Source: Cellulomonas sp. Leaf395
Lineage (GTDB): Bacteria; Actinomycetota; Actinomycetes; Actinomycetales; Cellulomonadaceae
Length of the DNA: 64,000 bases
Direction: 5' to 3'
Assembly: GCF_001424125.1 (NCBI RefSeq)
Contig: NZ_LMQI01000005.1
Coordinates: forward strand, 727,495-791,494
Position numbers and translations under genes: made by a program. The notes under the pieces were generated by a model. It saw only the letters and a program-made list of their open reading frames with translations. It made no database searches and was not told where the DNA came from. Shown here piece by piece: positions 43,360 through 51,674 of the stretch (positions are counted from its first letter, which is position 1; every line of letters begins with the position of its first letter).

Positions 43360-43400
43360 CCCCGTCCGGCAGCCTCAGCTCTCCAGGCTGCCGGACGGGG
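43360..43400. terminator. very strong hairpin, 16-bp perfect stem
   Basis: CCCCGTCCGGCAGCCT (43360-43375) pairs perfectly with AGGCTGCCGGACGGGG (43385-43400) around a 9-base loop and is followed on the plus strand by TTTCTC. No intact plus-strand gene ends just before it, which suggests that its original gene has been lost. Confidence 0.85.
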
Positions 43401-43639
43401 TTTCTCAACGCGCGTTATCGAATGGAAAGCGCCGTCGCCGTGCGTGGAATCACCAAGCGCCCGTGTGTTCTGGAGGTCGCTATTCGGACCTCTGGTCGTT
43501 CATCGTGTTTTCCTTTTTTGCCGCAGACCTTGACGAGCCGCGTCGACGGAGGAGGATCAGAACTGCGGCGAGCAATCCGACGATGGGCGCTCGCCGGGTG
43601 CAGGTCCTGTAAACGGTGGGCACGAGCAGGAGACCCGAC

Positions 43640-44803
43640 ATGGCCGCTGACGAGGAACCAGCTCAAGAACGCACCGCCACCGGCAACCCGTGGTCGTCGG
43701 AAGCGTCGCAAAAGCGACGCAAGCGGATCTGGGTCCCGCACGTCGACGCGGAGCTGCGTGCGCTGTGGTTGCGCGTCGACGTCGCGAGCGCCCGCGACGG
43801 ATGGTCGGCCGAAGACCAGGTCGTGGCCGAGGGCGTCCGCGACCTGGTGGCACGGGCGGTGCGGGCCGCATATCGGAACGACCCGGTGCCTGGTCGCTTC
43901 TTCAACTGGTGGCGGGGAACACTCGTCGAGCTGGCCTATCGCAATCTGCACACCGCGCGGGCACAGATGATCGACATCATGTCGCCCCAGGAATTGACCG
44001 CCGAGATACCTGGCGTCGTGGCGCGCGCCCACACCGAGCTCAGTCGTGATGATCCCCGATGCATCAGCCAGGCCGCTCTGTACGCGAAACCGCTCGCGCT
44101 CCGCCGCGCGTGGGTCCGCAGGCTTCTCGAGGACGTCTACGAGGCCGCCGACGTGCAGCACGCGCGGCTTCGGCTCTTCCGCAACAGCATCCTGTCCGCG
44201 GCAGCGATCGTGATCCTGCTGACGGGCACCACCGCCACTTTCACGGCGCTCAACCCGACGGTGCTGCCCCTGTGCTTCGTGGCCCCCGACGCCGGTGCGA
44301 CCGAGTCGTCCGGCGACGACTCGACTGCCGTGGGGACACCACTGCTCAACTGCCCGACCCGCACCGACACGGAGGCGCCCACAGGCGGCGACGTGCTGAT
44401 GGTGGGTCTCGTCGGACTCCTCGGCGGAACTCTCGCCTCGACGATCTCGATCAGGAAGCTCAAAGGCAACTCTGGCGCCTACAACGTGCCGCTCGCACTG
44501 GCGTGGCTGAAGGTTCCGCTCGGCGCATTTACTGCGATTCTCGGGCTGGTTGCCATACGCGGAGAGTTCGTTCCTGGCCTTTCCTCGCTCGACTCACAGG
44601 AGCAGATCCTCGCGTACGCACTGCTCCTGGGCTTCGGGCAACAGGCCTTCACCGGAATCCTGGACCGGCGGGCGGGCGAGCTCGTCGATTCCTTGCCGTC
44701 GAAGGACTCGCAGGTGGAGATGATCAGGCCGGGCCCGGCCACCCGCGCTTCGAGCATGATGGAGGAGAGTCCTACCCAGGAGGCGCTCCAGGCCGAGGCC
44801 TAG
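43640..44803 (+). CDS. hypothetical membrane protein
   Basis: A 387-residue protein. Its first 190 residues are soluble and helical (W-L-R-V-D-V-A-S-A-R-D-G-W; F-F-N-W-W-R-G; Y-E-A-A-D-V-Q-H-A-R-L). Three to four membrane segments follow: N-S-I-L-S-A-A-A-I-V-I-L-L; V-L-M-V-G-L-V-G-L-L-G-G-T-L-A; W-L-K-V-P-L-G-A-F-T-A-I-L-G-L; and L-A-Y-A-L-L-L-G-F-G. An extracytoplasmic loop carries two Cys. AGGAGA precedes the ATG at 43640. I do not recognise a functional family. The segment has a slightly lower GC content at its borders. Confidence 0.75.
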   Translation: MAADEEPAQERTATGNPWSSEASQKRRKRIWVPHVDAELRALWLRVDVASARDGWSAEDQVVAEGVRDLVARAVRAAYRNDPVPGRFFNWWRGTLVELAYRNLHTARAQMIDIMSPQELTAEIPGVVARAHTELSRDDPRCISQAALYAKPLALRRAWVRRLLEDVYEAADVQHARLRLFRNSILSAAAIVILLTGTTATFTALNPTVLPLCFVAPDAGATESSGDDSTAVGTPLLNCPTRTDTEAPTGGDVLMVGLVGLLGGTLASTISIRKLKGNSGAYNVPLALAWLKVPLGAFTAILGLVAIRGEFVPGLSSLDSQEQILAYALLLGFGQQAFTGILDRRAGELVDSLPSKDSQVEMIRPGPATRASSMMEESPTQEALQAEA

Positions 44804-44913
44804 TCTCAGGTCGCGGCAACCGAGCCGGGTGCCTGGCACATGGACGACGGGTGCGCGGTCCCCGTCGCGTTCGGGGGATGCGTCGCTCGCGCTTCAGGCG
44901 TAGAACGGATCGC

Positions 44914-45801
44914 ATGTTCGAAGAAGGACAGCTCTACGCCCCCGTCACCGCGGACGAGGACGGCAAGGTCACGGTCCACCTCGCGGACGACCACCCCGGC
45001 GCGAAGGACGCGGAGTACCGGCGCCGTCGCAGCGAGATCGCCGCGCCGGCTCTCGCGTGGCAGCCCGGTGACCCGGTGCCGCGCGTCGAGTACACGGACT
45101 CGGAGAACGAGATCTGGCGGACCGTGTGCCGCGAGCTGGCGCCGAAGCACGAGCGGCTCGCGATCCGCGGCTTCCTGGAGGGCAAGGAGGCTCTTGCCCT
45201 GCCCACCGACCACGTTCCCCAGCTCGACGAGGTCAGCGCGGGTCTCGGTCCGCTCAGCGGCTTCCGGCTCCACCCGGCCGCGGGGCTCGTACCCCTCGAC
45301 GTGTTCTACGGGTCGCTCGCGGACGGCGTGTTCCACTCCACCCAGTACCTGCGCCACCCGTCCCAACCGCTGTACACGCCGGAGCCGGACATCCTCCATG
45401 AGGTCGTGGGGCACTGCAACCTGCTCGCGAACCCCGCGATCGCCGAGGTCAAGCGCCGTGCCGGGGAGGCCGCGCGCCGGTGCGAGACGCCCGAGGGACT
45501 CCAGTACGTTGCCGACGTCTTCTGGTTCACGATCGAGTTCGGGGTCATGTACGAGGACGGCGAGCTGCGGGCCTACGGTGCGGGCCTGCTCTCCTCGTAC
45601 GGCGAGATCGAGGAGTTCCGCGGGGCCGACGTCCGGCCCGTGGACTTCCACCAGATGGCCACGCTCGAGTACGACATCAGCCACTACCAGCCGATCCTGT
45701 TCGCCTGCGACGGCATGAGCGAGCTGACCGACCGGGTGGGCGGGTTCTTCGCCGAGTTCGACGACGAGACGCCGGCCCGGCTCGCCCGCGGTGCTGCCTA
45801 G
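44914..45801 (+). CDS. phhA: phenylalanine 4-monooxygenase
   Basis: A 295-residue bacterial aromatic amino-acid hydroxylase. The iron ligands are visible: H162 and H167 in L-H-E-V-V-G-H-C-N and E208 in F-T-I-E-F-G. The pterin-pocket stretch F-H-S-T-Q-Y-L-R-H near 140 is also present. It oxidises phenylalanine to tyrosine with tetrahydropterin. No pterin dehydratase gene is adjacent. Its stop TAG overlaps the stop of the convergent flavin hydroxylase within one CTAG. The neighbours degrade aromatic acids, so it probably serves catabolism. Confidence 0.94.
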   Translation: MFEEGQLYAPVTADEDGKVTVHLADDHPGAKDAEYRRRRSEIAAPALAWQPGDPVPRVEYTDSENEIWRTVCRELAPKHERLAIRGFLEGKEALALPTDHVPQLDEVSAGLGPLSGFRLHPAAGLVPLDVFYGSLADGVFHSTQYLRHPSQPLYTPEPDILHEVVGHCNLLANPAIAEVKRRAGEAARRCETPEGLQYVADVFWFTIEFGVMYEDGELRAYGAGLLSSYGEIEEFRGADVRPVDFHQMATLEYDISHYQPILFACDGMSELTDRVGGFFAEFDDETPARLARGAA

Positions 45802-47669
45802 CTCTTTGTGACCCGCTCCCGGACGAGCAGGTGCTGTCGGACGAACCCCGCGAGCTCGTCCGTGGCGTCGAGCGGGAACACGGCTGCGACGTACTGGTCG
45901 GGCCGGACGACGACGACGCACCCGGCTCGGTCCACGCCCCGCAGCTCGAAGATGTCGTCGTCCGGGTGCGTCGCGAAGACGTTCTCGTAGTCGACGAGCT
46001 CGAACGGCCCGGTGCGCGGCAGGAAGAGCTCGGGCACCGCCGAGATGTCCACGTCGACGTGCCGTTGCTGGTAGACGACCTTGACGTCGAAGACGTCCCG
46101 GCCGTGGGCGCGCACCGGGGAGCCGGGCGATCCGGCCATCCACCCGGCCCACGCCGTCAGCGCGGGGGCCTGCCCGGCGTCGGCGAACGCGTACACCCGC
46201 CAGCGGCCGTCCGCGCGGTGCTGGTGCCCGAGCTGCAGGGGGTTCGCGTCGGCGACGCGCACGACCGGCGCGGACTTGAACCGCTTCCCGATCGGGAAGT
46301 CCGTGGCCAGCGCCTGGTGGGCGGGCTCGGCGACGACCATCGACGGCGGGTACTGCGTCATGAAGCCGAAGAGGAACTCCGTGGTCCGCACGTAGAAGTC
46401 GGCGAGCCGACCCGGGTCCCCCAGCTCCTCCGGTGTCTTCGCCATGAGCGTGGACCACTCCTTGTCGAAGTCGATGAGGTTCTGCGCGACGACTTGACGC
46501 TCGGCGGAGTACGTGGCGAGCAGGCTCTCCGGGCTCCGGCCCGACAGCACGTACCCCAGCTTCCACGCCAGGTTGAAGCCGTCCTGCATGGACACGTTCA
46601 TGCCCTGACCGGCCTTGGCGCTGTGGGTGTGGCAGGCGTCGCCCGCGATGAACACGCGCGGCGTGCGCAGCGCCTTCTCCTCGACCGGCACGTCGTCGAA
46701 CCGGTCGGTGAGCCGGTGGCCCACCTCGTACACGCTGTGCCAGGCGACGTCGCGCACGTCGAGGGTGTACGGGTGCAGGATCTCGTTCGCGCGGGCGATG
46801 ATCTGCTCGATCGTCGTGCTGCGCACCTCGTGGTGGGCGTCGGGGTCGATCTCTCCGAGGTCGACGTACATGCGGAAGAGGTGGCCGCCCTCCCGTGGGA
46901 TGAGCAGGATGCTGCCTCCCGCACCGGACTGGATCGCGCACTTGAGGCGGATGTCGGGGAAGTCGGTGACGGCGAGGACGTCCATGACGCCCCAGGCGTG
47001 GAACGCCGAGTTCCCCTCCATCGTGCAGCCGATCGCGGTGCGCACCCCGCTGCGGGCACCGTCGGCGCCCAGGACGTACTTCGCCCGCACCACCTTCTCC
47101 TGCCCCGCCTGCTCCCCCGCCGTCCGCACGAGCGTGACGGTGACGTGGTCGGCGGACCGTTCGAGGCCGCGGAACTCGTAGCCGTAGTCCGGCACCATCC
47201 GGCTGGGTGCGTTCGCCATGTACTCGGCGAAGTAGTCGAGGACGCGTGCCTGGTTGACGATGAGGTGCGGGAACTCGCTGATCCCACCGGGGTCGTCAGC
47301 AGGGCGCTCGCCGCGGACGATGCGCGACGGGTCGGCGGGGTCCGGGTGCCAGAAGCACATCTCGGTGATCCGGTAGGCCTCCTCGGCGATCCGGCCGGCG
47401 AACCCAAACGCCTGGAACGTCTCGACGCTGCGTGCCTGGATGCCGTCCGCCTGCCCGATGGGGAGCCGCCCGTCGCGGCGTTCGACGATCCGGGTGGTGA
47501 TCTCGGGGAACTGGGAGAGCTGCGCGGCCGCGATCATCCCCGCGGGCCCGGTGCCGACGATGAGGACGTCGACCTCGTCGGGGAGCTCGTCCGGCCGGTC
47601 CAGGCCGACGCCGGCGGCGGGCTGGACGCGCGGGTCGCCGGAGACGTAGCCGTGGTGGTGGAACTGCAT
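45798..47669 (-). CDS. FAD-dependent aromatic hydroxylase (3-hydroxybenzoate 4-monooxygenase/phenol hydroxylase type)
   Basis: A 623-residue class A flavin hydroxylase. It has the FAD GxGxxG in G-T-G-P-A-G-M-I, the D-G-A-R-S-G-V-R motif near 190, and the G-D-A-C-H-T-H-S-A-K-A-G-Q-G-M-N motif near 330. A C-terminal thioredoxin-like domain (about 450-620) is typical of the PheA/MobA group. The overall sequence resembles MobA, which makes protocatechuate from 3-hydroxybenzoate. In this homoprotocatechuate cluster it may instead hydroxylate hydroxyphenylacetate. GGGGAG precedes the ATG at 47669. It is divergent from the ThDP enzyme, with a shared operator-like site. Confidence 0.88.
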   Translation of the reverse strand: MQFHHHGYVSGDPRVQPAAGVGLDRPDELPDEVDVLIVGTGPAGMIAAAQLSQFPEITTRIVERRDGRLPIGQADGIQARSVETFQAFGFAGRIAEEAYRITEMCFWHPDPADPSRIVRGERPADDPGGISEFPHLIVNQARVLDYFAEYMANAPSRMVPDYGYEFRGLERSADHVTVTLVRTAGEQAGQEKVVRAKYVLGADGARSGVRTAIGCTMEGNSAFHAWGVMDVLAVTDFPDIRLKCAIQSGAGGSILLIPREGGHLFRMYVDLGEIDPDAHHEVRSTTIEQIIARANEILHPYTLDVRDVAWHSVYEVGHRLTDRFDDVPVEEKALRTPRVFIAGDACHTHSAKAGQGMNVSMQDGFNLAWKLGYVLSGRSPESLLATYSAERQVVAQNLIDFDKEWSTLMAKTPEELGDPGRLADFYVRTTEFLFGFMTQYPPSMVVAEPAHQALATDFPIGKRFKSAPVVRVADANPLQLGHQHRADGRWRVYAFADAGQAPALTAWAGWMAGSPGSPVRAHGRDVFDVKVVYQQRHVDVDISAVPELFLPRTGPFELVDYENVFATHPDDDIFELRGVDRAGCVVVVRPDQYVAAVFPLDATDELAGFVRQHLLVRERVTKS

Positions 47670-47709
47670 GGGACTGACTCCCCTGACGCCGATGTCGAGG
47701 TGGAACGGA

Positions 47710-47719
47710 TCGTATATTA
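47710..47719. promoter_or_regulatory. GntR-type operator candidate (TCGTATATTA)
   Basis: Inside the 102-bp gap between two divergent catabolic genes, GGAT-CGTATATT-ATCC is a near-palindrome whose core resembles the perfect palindrome at 49447. The same AT-rich patch gives a minus-strand -10-like TAATAT, so bound regulator would block the hydroxylase promoter. Confidence 0.5.
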
Positions 47720-47771
47720 TCCCTTCCAGGCCGCACCGACGCGGCCGACCCGGTCCGAGAGGTCCTCCTCC

Positions 47772-49418
47772 ATGCCGACGGTTTCCGCGCACGTCGCGGT
47801 CACGCTCGCCGCTCATGTCGACCACGTCTTCGGGGTCATGGGCAACGGCAACGCGTACTTCCTGGACGCCCTGACGTGCCAGACCGCCGCCCGCTTCACC
47901 CCCGTCCGGCACGAGGCCGGCGCCGTGGTCGCGGCCGACGCCTTCCACCGGGCCTCCGGCAGGCTCGCTGCGGCGACGACGACGTACGGGGCGGGGTTCA
48001 CCAACACCCTCACCGCCCTCGCGGAGGCCGTGCAGGCGCACGTGCCGCTCATCCTCGTCGTCGGGGACGAGCCGACGTCGGGTCCGCGCCCGTGGGACGT
48101 CGACCAGATCGCGATGGCCTCGGCCGTGGGCGCACGCACCTACACGGTGGGCCGCACGGACGCCGCCGCCACGACCGTCATAGCCGTCGAGCACGCGCTG
48201 ACCTACCGGGTGCCCACCGTGCTCGCGCTCCCCTACGACGTCGCGACCCTGGACACCGGCCCGGTGCCCGAGACGCCGACCCCCCGCCTGCCCGCTCCGC
48301 TCGCGGTGCGCGGCGCCTTCGCCGAGGGCGTCGTGCGGGAGGTCGCGACCGCCCTCGCCACCGCGCGTCGACCGCTGCTCCTCGCCGGTCGCGGCGCCTG
48401 GGTGGCCGGCGCAGGCACGGTGCTCGGAGCTGTCGCCGACGCCGTCGGTGCGCTGACCGCGACGACGGCGCTCGGGCGCGGGATCTTTCCGCGGAGCGAG
48501 TTCGACCTCGGCGTCGCCGGTGGTTTCGGCACCCGGGAGGCGATGACGCTCGTCCGGGAGGCCGACGTCGCGGTCGTCGTGGGCGCCGCACTCAACCAGT
48601 TCACGATGCGGTTCGGGGACCTCTTCGCGCCCGGGTGCCGGGTGTTCCAGGTCGACGTCGCGCCCGCGGCGACCCATCCGCACGTGGGCGGGTACGTCCG
48701 CGGGGACGCCGCGGTCGTCGCGCAGACGATCCTCGACGAGCTCGACGGGGTCTCCCCCAGCGGGTGGCGCGAGTCCGTCGACCTCACCGCCGCACGAGGG
48801 CACCACCCCGGGGACGGGACCGCCGCGGACGGGCGACTCGACCCGCGCTCCGCGGCGGCGCGGCTCGCCGAGCTGCTGCCCGAGGACCGCGTGGTCGTCT
48901 CCGACGGCGGGCACTTCCTCGGCTGGGCGAACATGTACTGGCCGGTGTCGGCACCGGACCGCATGGTGATGGTCGGCACCGCGTTCCAGGCGATCGGGCT
49001 CGGCCTCCCCAGCATGGTGGGGGCGGCCCTCGCCCGGCCGGAGGTCACGGTGGTCCTGACGACAGGCGACGGTGGCGGGCTCATGGCCCTGTCCGACCTC
49101 GAGTCGGCGGTGCGGGTCGCGGGCGGCCGCGGGATCGCGGTCGTGTGGAACGACGGGGCGTACAGCGCGGAGATGCACCTCTACGGCCGCAAGGGTCTGG
49201 CCCGGGAGCCGATGCTCATCCCGGACGTCGACTTCGCCGGCGTGGCCACCGCGCTCGGCGCCCACGGCGTCGCCGTGCGGTCGATCGAGGATCTCGAGGT
49301 GCTGACTGCGTGGCGCGCCCGCCCGGTGACCGAGCGCCCGTTCCTGCTCCTCGACCTGCGGATCTCCGGCGCCGTGGTCGCACCGTTCTGGGAGGAGATC
49401 GCGCGGGCGAGCGGCTGA
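47772..49418 (+). CDS. thiamine-diphosphate-dependent decarboxylase/synthase-family enzyme
   Basis: A 548-residue ThDP enzyme with the three expected domains. The catalytic Glu is in P-V-R-H-E-A-G-A near 47. The cofactor motif begins T-G-D-G-G-G-L-M near 433 and ends V-W-N-D-G-A-Y. It belongs to the acetolactate synthase/benzoylformate and keto-acid decarboxylase superfamily. Beside phenylalanine hydroxylase and the homoprotocatechuate genes it could decarboxylate 4-hydroxyphenylpyruvate to the aldehyde, which is inference. The operator-like site upstream and the FAH-RraA gene downstream (66 bp) place it in the same regulon. Confidence 0.85.
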   Translation: MPTVSAHVAVTLAAHVDHVFGVMGNGNAYFLDALTCQTAARFTPVRHEAGAVVAADAFHRASGRLAAATTTYGAGFTNTLTALAEAVQAHVPLILVVGDEPTSGPRPWDVDQIAMASAVGARTYTVGRTDAAATTVIAVEHALTYRVPTVLALPYDVATLDTGPVPETPTPRLPAPLAVRGAFAEGVVREVATALATARRPLLLAGRGAWVAGAGTVLGAVADAVGALTATTALGRGIFPRSEFDLGVAGGFGTREAMTLVREADVAVVVGAALNQFTMRFGDLFAPGCRVFQVDVAPAATHPHVGGYVRGDAAVVAQTILDELDGVSPSGWRESVDLTAARGHHPGDGTAADGRLDPRSAAARLAELLPEDRVVVSDGGHFLGWANMYWPVSAPDRMVMVGTAFQAIGLGLPSMVGAALARPEVTVVLTTGDGGGLMALSDLESAVRVAGGRGIAVVWNDGAYSAEMHLYGRKGLAREPMLIPDVDFAGVATALGAHGVAVRSIEDLEVLTAWRARPVTERPFLLLDLRISGAVVAPFWEEIARASG

Positions 49419-49446
49419 TCGCCGCCACGACACCGCGACGGCCGAT

Positions 49447-49456
49447 TCGTATACGA
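49447..49456. promoter_or_regulatory. GntR-type operator candidate (TCGTATACGA)
   Basis: TCGTATACGA is a perfect 10-bp palindrome 29 bp before the FAH-RraA start codon. GntR/FCD regulators commonly bind GTATAC-centred sites, and such a regulator is encoded in this operon. It shares eight of ten bases with the site at 47710. Confidence 0.65.
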
Positions 49457-49484
49457 TTTCACCGGCACTCGAGCGAGGGAGCTC

Positions 49485-50972
49485 ATGACCGACGACAGCA
49501 CCTCCGTCGAGGAGGCATCGGACCCCCGGCACTCCGGCCTCCCCAGCCGGCCCGGGAAGATCGTCGCGATCCACCTCAGCTACGCCTCGCGCGCCGACCA
49601 GCGCGGCCGCCGCCCCACCCATCCGTCGTACTTCTTCAAGCCCTCGAGCTCCGTGGCCCCGTCGGGCGGCACGGTCGAACGTCCGCGCGGCACCGAGCTG
49701 CTCGCCTTCGAGGGCGAGATCGCGCTCGTCATCGGCACCGTCGCCCGACGCGTGCCCCTGGACCGGGCGTGGGACCACGTGGCATGGGTCACGGCGGCGA
49801 ACGACCTCGGGCTGTACGACCTGCGCGCGAACGACAAGGGCTCCAACGTCCGGTCCAAGGGCGGGGACGGCTTCACCCCGGTCGGACCCAGTCTCCTCGA
49901 TGCCCGCACGGTCGAACCGGGCGCACTGCGGCTGCGTGCGTGGGTCAACGGCGAGCTGCGCCAGGAGGACACGACCGCCGGGCTCCTCTTCCCCCTCCCC
50001 CAGCTCGTCGCCGACCTCTCGCAGCACCTCACCCTCGAGCCGGGCGACGTCATCCTCACGGGCACCCCTGCCGGCTCCTCCGTCATCGTCCCCGGGGACG
50101 TCGTCGAGGTCGAGGTCGACGCACCGGACACCCCCGGCGCGCCGACCTCGGGCCGGCTCCGCACGACCGTCGTCCAGGGCGAGCACGGGTTCGACGGTGC
50201 TCTCGGGTCGCTCCCCGCCGTCGACGACGTCCAGCGCGCCGAGGCGTGGGGCCAGGAACCGGCACCTCCGCCGTTCCGCCTCACCGCCGAGCTGCGCGAG
50301 AAGCTCGTGCGGGCCCCCGTCGCCGGTCTCAGCGCGCAGCTGCGCAAGCGCGGTCTCGACGCCGTGACGATCGACGGCGTCCGGCCGATGCACCCCGGCG
50401 CCAAGCTCGTCGGCACCGCGCGCACCCTGAGGTTCGTGCCGGGCCGCGAGGACCTGTTCGCCCGCCACGGCGGCGGCTACAACGCCCAGAAGCTCGCGTT
50501 CGACACCGTCGGCGAGGGCGAGGTCCTCGTCATCGAGGCGCGTGGCGAGGCCGGGTCCGGGACGCTCGGCGACATCCTCGCCCTGCGCGCCCGTGCGCGC
50601 GGCGCGGCCGGCATCGTCACCGACGGTGGCGTCCGCGACCACGCCGCCGTGGCCGCCGTCGGCATCCCCGTCTACTCGGCAGGCCCACACCCCGCCGTGC
50701 TCGGCCGCAAGCACGTGCCGTGGGACGTCGATGTCGCCGTCGCGTGCGGCGGGACGACCGTCGAGCCCGGCGACGTCGTCGTCGGCGACGGGGACGGTGT
50801 CGTCGTCATCCCACCCGCGCTGGCCGCGGAGGTCGTCGACGCCACCCTCGCGCAGGAGGAGGAGGACGGCTGGATCGCCGAGCAGGTCACCGCCGGTCAC
50901 TCCGTCGAGGGTCTCTTCCCGATGAACGCGTGGTGGAGAGCGAGGTTCGACGCATGGCGCGAGAGCCGGTGA
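49485..50972 (+). CDS. fusion of fumarylacetoacetate-hydrolase-family and RraA-like domains
   Basis: A 495-residue fusion. The N-terminal half (about 20-255) is an FAH-family domain with F-E-G-E-I-A-L-V-I-G, N-D-L-G-L-Y-D and I-L-T-G-T-P-A-G. It resembles HpaG decarboxylase/isomerase. The C-terminal half (about 280-480) is RraA/DlpA-like, with G-T-L-G-D-I-L-A-L-R and G-I-V-T-D-G-G-V-R-D, motifs of aldolases and oxaloacetate decarboxylases of that family. HpaG normally carries two FAH units, so here an RraA-like unit takes the second place. It probably decarboxylates 5-carboxymethyl-2-oxo-hexene-dioate. It ends inside the gntR-type gene. Confidence 0.85.
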   Translation: MTDDSTSVEEASDPRHSGLPSRPGKIVAIHLSYASRADQRGRRPTHPSYFFKPSSSVAPSGGTVERPRGTELLAFEGEIALVIGTVARRVPLDRAWDHVAWVTAANDLGLYDLRANDKGSNVRSKGGDGFTPVGPSLLDARTVEPGALRLRAWVNGELRQEDTTAGLLFPLPQLVADLSQHLTLEPGDVILTGTPAGSSVIVPGDVVEVEVDAPDTPGAPTSGRLRTTVVQGEHGFDGALGSLPAVDDVQRAEAWGQEPAPPPFRLTAELREKLVRAPVAGLSAQLRKRGLDAVTIDGVRPMHPGAKLVGTARTLRFVPGREDLFARHGGGYNAQKLAFDTVGEGEVLVIEARGEAGSGTLGDILALRARARGAAGIVTDGGVRDHAAVAAVGIPVYSAGPHPAVLGRKHVPWDVDVAVACGGTTVEPGDVVVGDGDGVVVIPPALAAEVVDATLAQEEEDGWIAEQVTAGHSVEGLFPMNAWWRARFDAWRESR

Positions 50973-51664
50973 ACGAGACGGCGGCCCGGAGCAAGTCGCA
51001 GCACGCGTACCACTCGCTCAAGGAGCGGATCGCGGCCGAGGAGCTCACCCCCGGGCACCGCCTGGTCCTCGCGTCCGTCGCGAACGAGCTCGGCATGAGC
51101 GTCGTGCCGGTGCGTGAGGCGATCCGCCGGCTCGAGGCCGAGGGTCTCGTGACGTTCGAACGGAACGTCGGGGCTCGCGTGTCGATGATCGACGACTCCC
51201 AGTACCGGCACAGCATGGAGACACTTGCCATCCTCGAAGGAGCGGCCACCGCGCTCGCGGCCCGGCACCTGACCGCCGACGACGTCCGGCAGGCGCGTGA
51301 GCTCAACCGCCGCCTGATCGCGTCGCTCGAGCACTTCGACCCCCGCCTCTTCACCTCGCTCAACCACCGGTTCCACTCGGTGCTCTTCGCCGCCTGCCCG
51401 AACCCCCGCATGCTCGCGCTCGTCGAGTCGGAGTGGGTCCGGCTGGGTCATCTGCGCGACTCGACGTTCAGCTTCGTGCCCGGCCGCGCGCAGGAGTCGG
51501 TCCGAGAGCACGAGATCCTCCTCGGGCTCATCGAGGCGGGCGCGCCGCTGGCGGACATCGAGCGTGCGGCTCGCTCGCACCGGTCGGCCACCCTCGCCGC
51601 GTATCTCAGTCACGAGCACCCCGACGAGGCACCGGGCGAGCCCGGCGTGCCGACCGCACCCTGA
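50954..51664 (+). CDS. GntR-family regulator with FCD domain
   Basis: A 236-residue regulator. The winged helix has L-K-E-R-I-A-A-E-E-L-T-P-G and V-P-V-R-E-A-I-R-R-L-E-A-E-G-L-V, and the FCD effector domain spans about 95-225 with metal-site His residues such as N-H-R-F-H. It overlaps the FAH-RraA gene by 19 bp from the ATG at 50954; a GTG at 50969 would overlap by GTGA. It is embedded in the homoprotocatechuate operon and probably represses it through the GTATA palindromes. Confidence 0.92.
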   Translation: MAREPVNETAARSKSQHAYHSLKERIAAEELTPGHRLVLASVANELGMSVVPVREAIRRLEAEGLVTFERNVGARVSMIDDSQYRHSMETLAILEGAATALAARHLTADDVRQARELNRRLIASLEHFDPRLFTSLNHRFHSVLFAACPNPRMLALVESEWVRLGHLRDSTFSFVPGRAQESVREHEILLGLIEAGAPLADIERAARSHRSATLAAYLSHEHPDEAPGEPGVPTAP

Positions 51665-51674
51665 GAGGCGACCG

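Noticed and set aside
45798-50900. A single 1700-codon open frame on the minus strand
   Set aside because: Only the part to 47669 is the flavin hydroxylase. The rest is antisense to well-supported plus-strand genes (ThDP enzyme, FAH-RraA) and is open only because of extreme GC codon bias.
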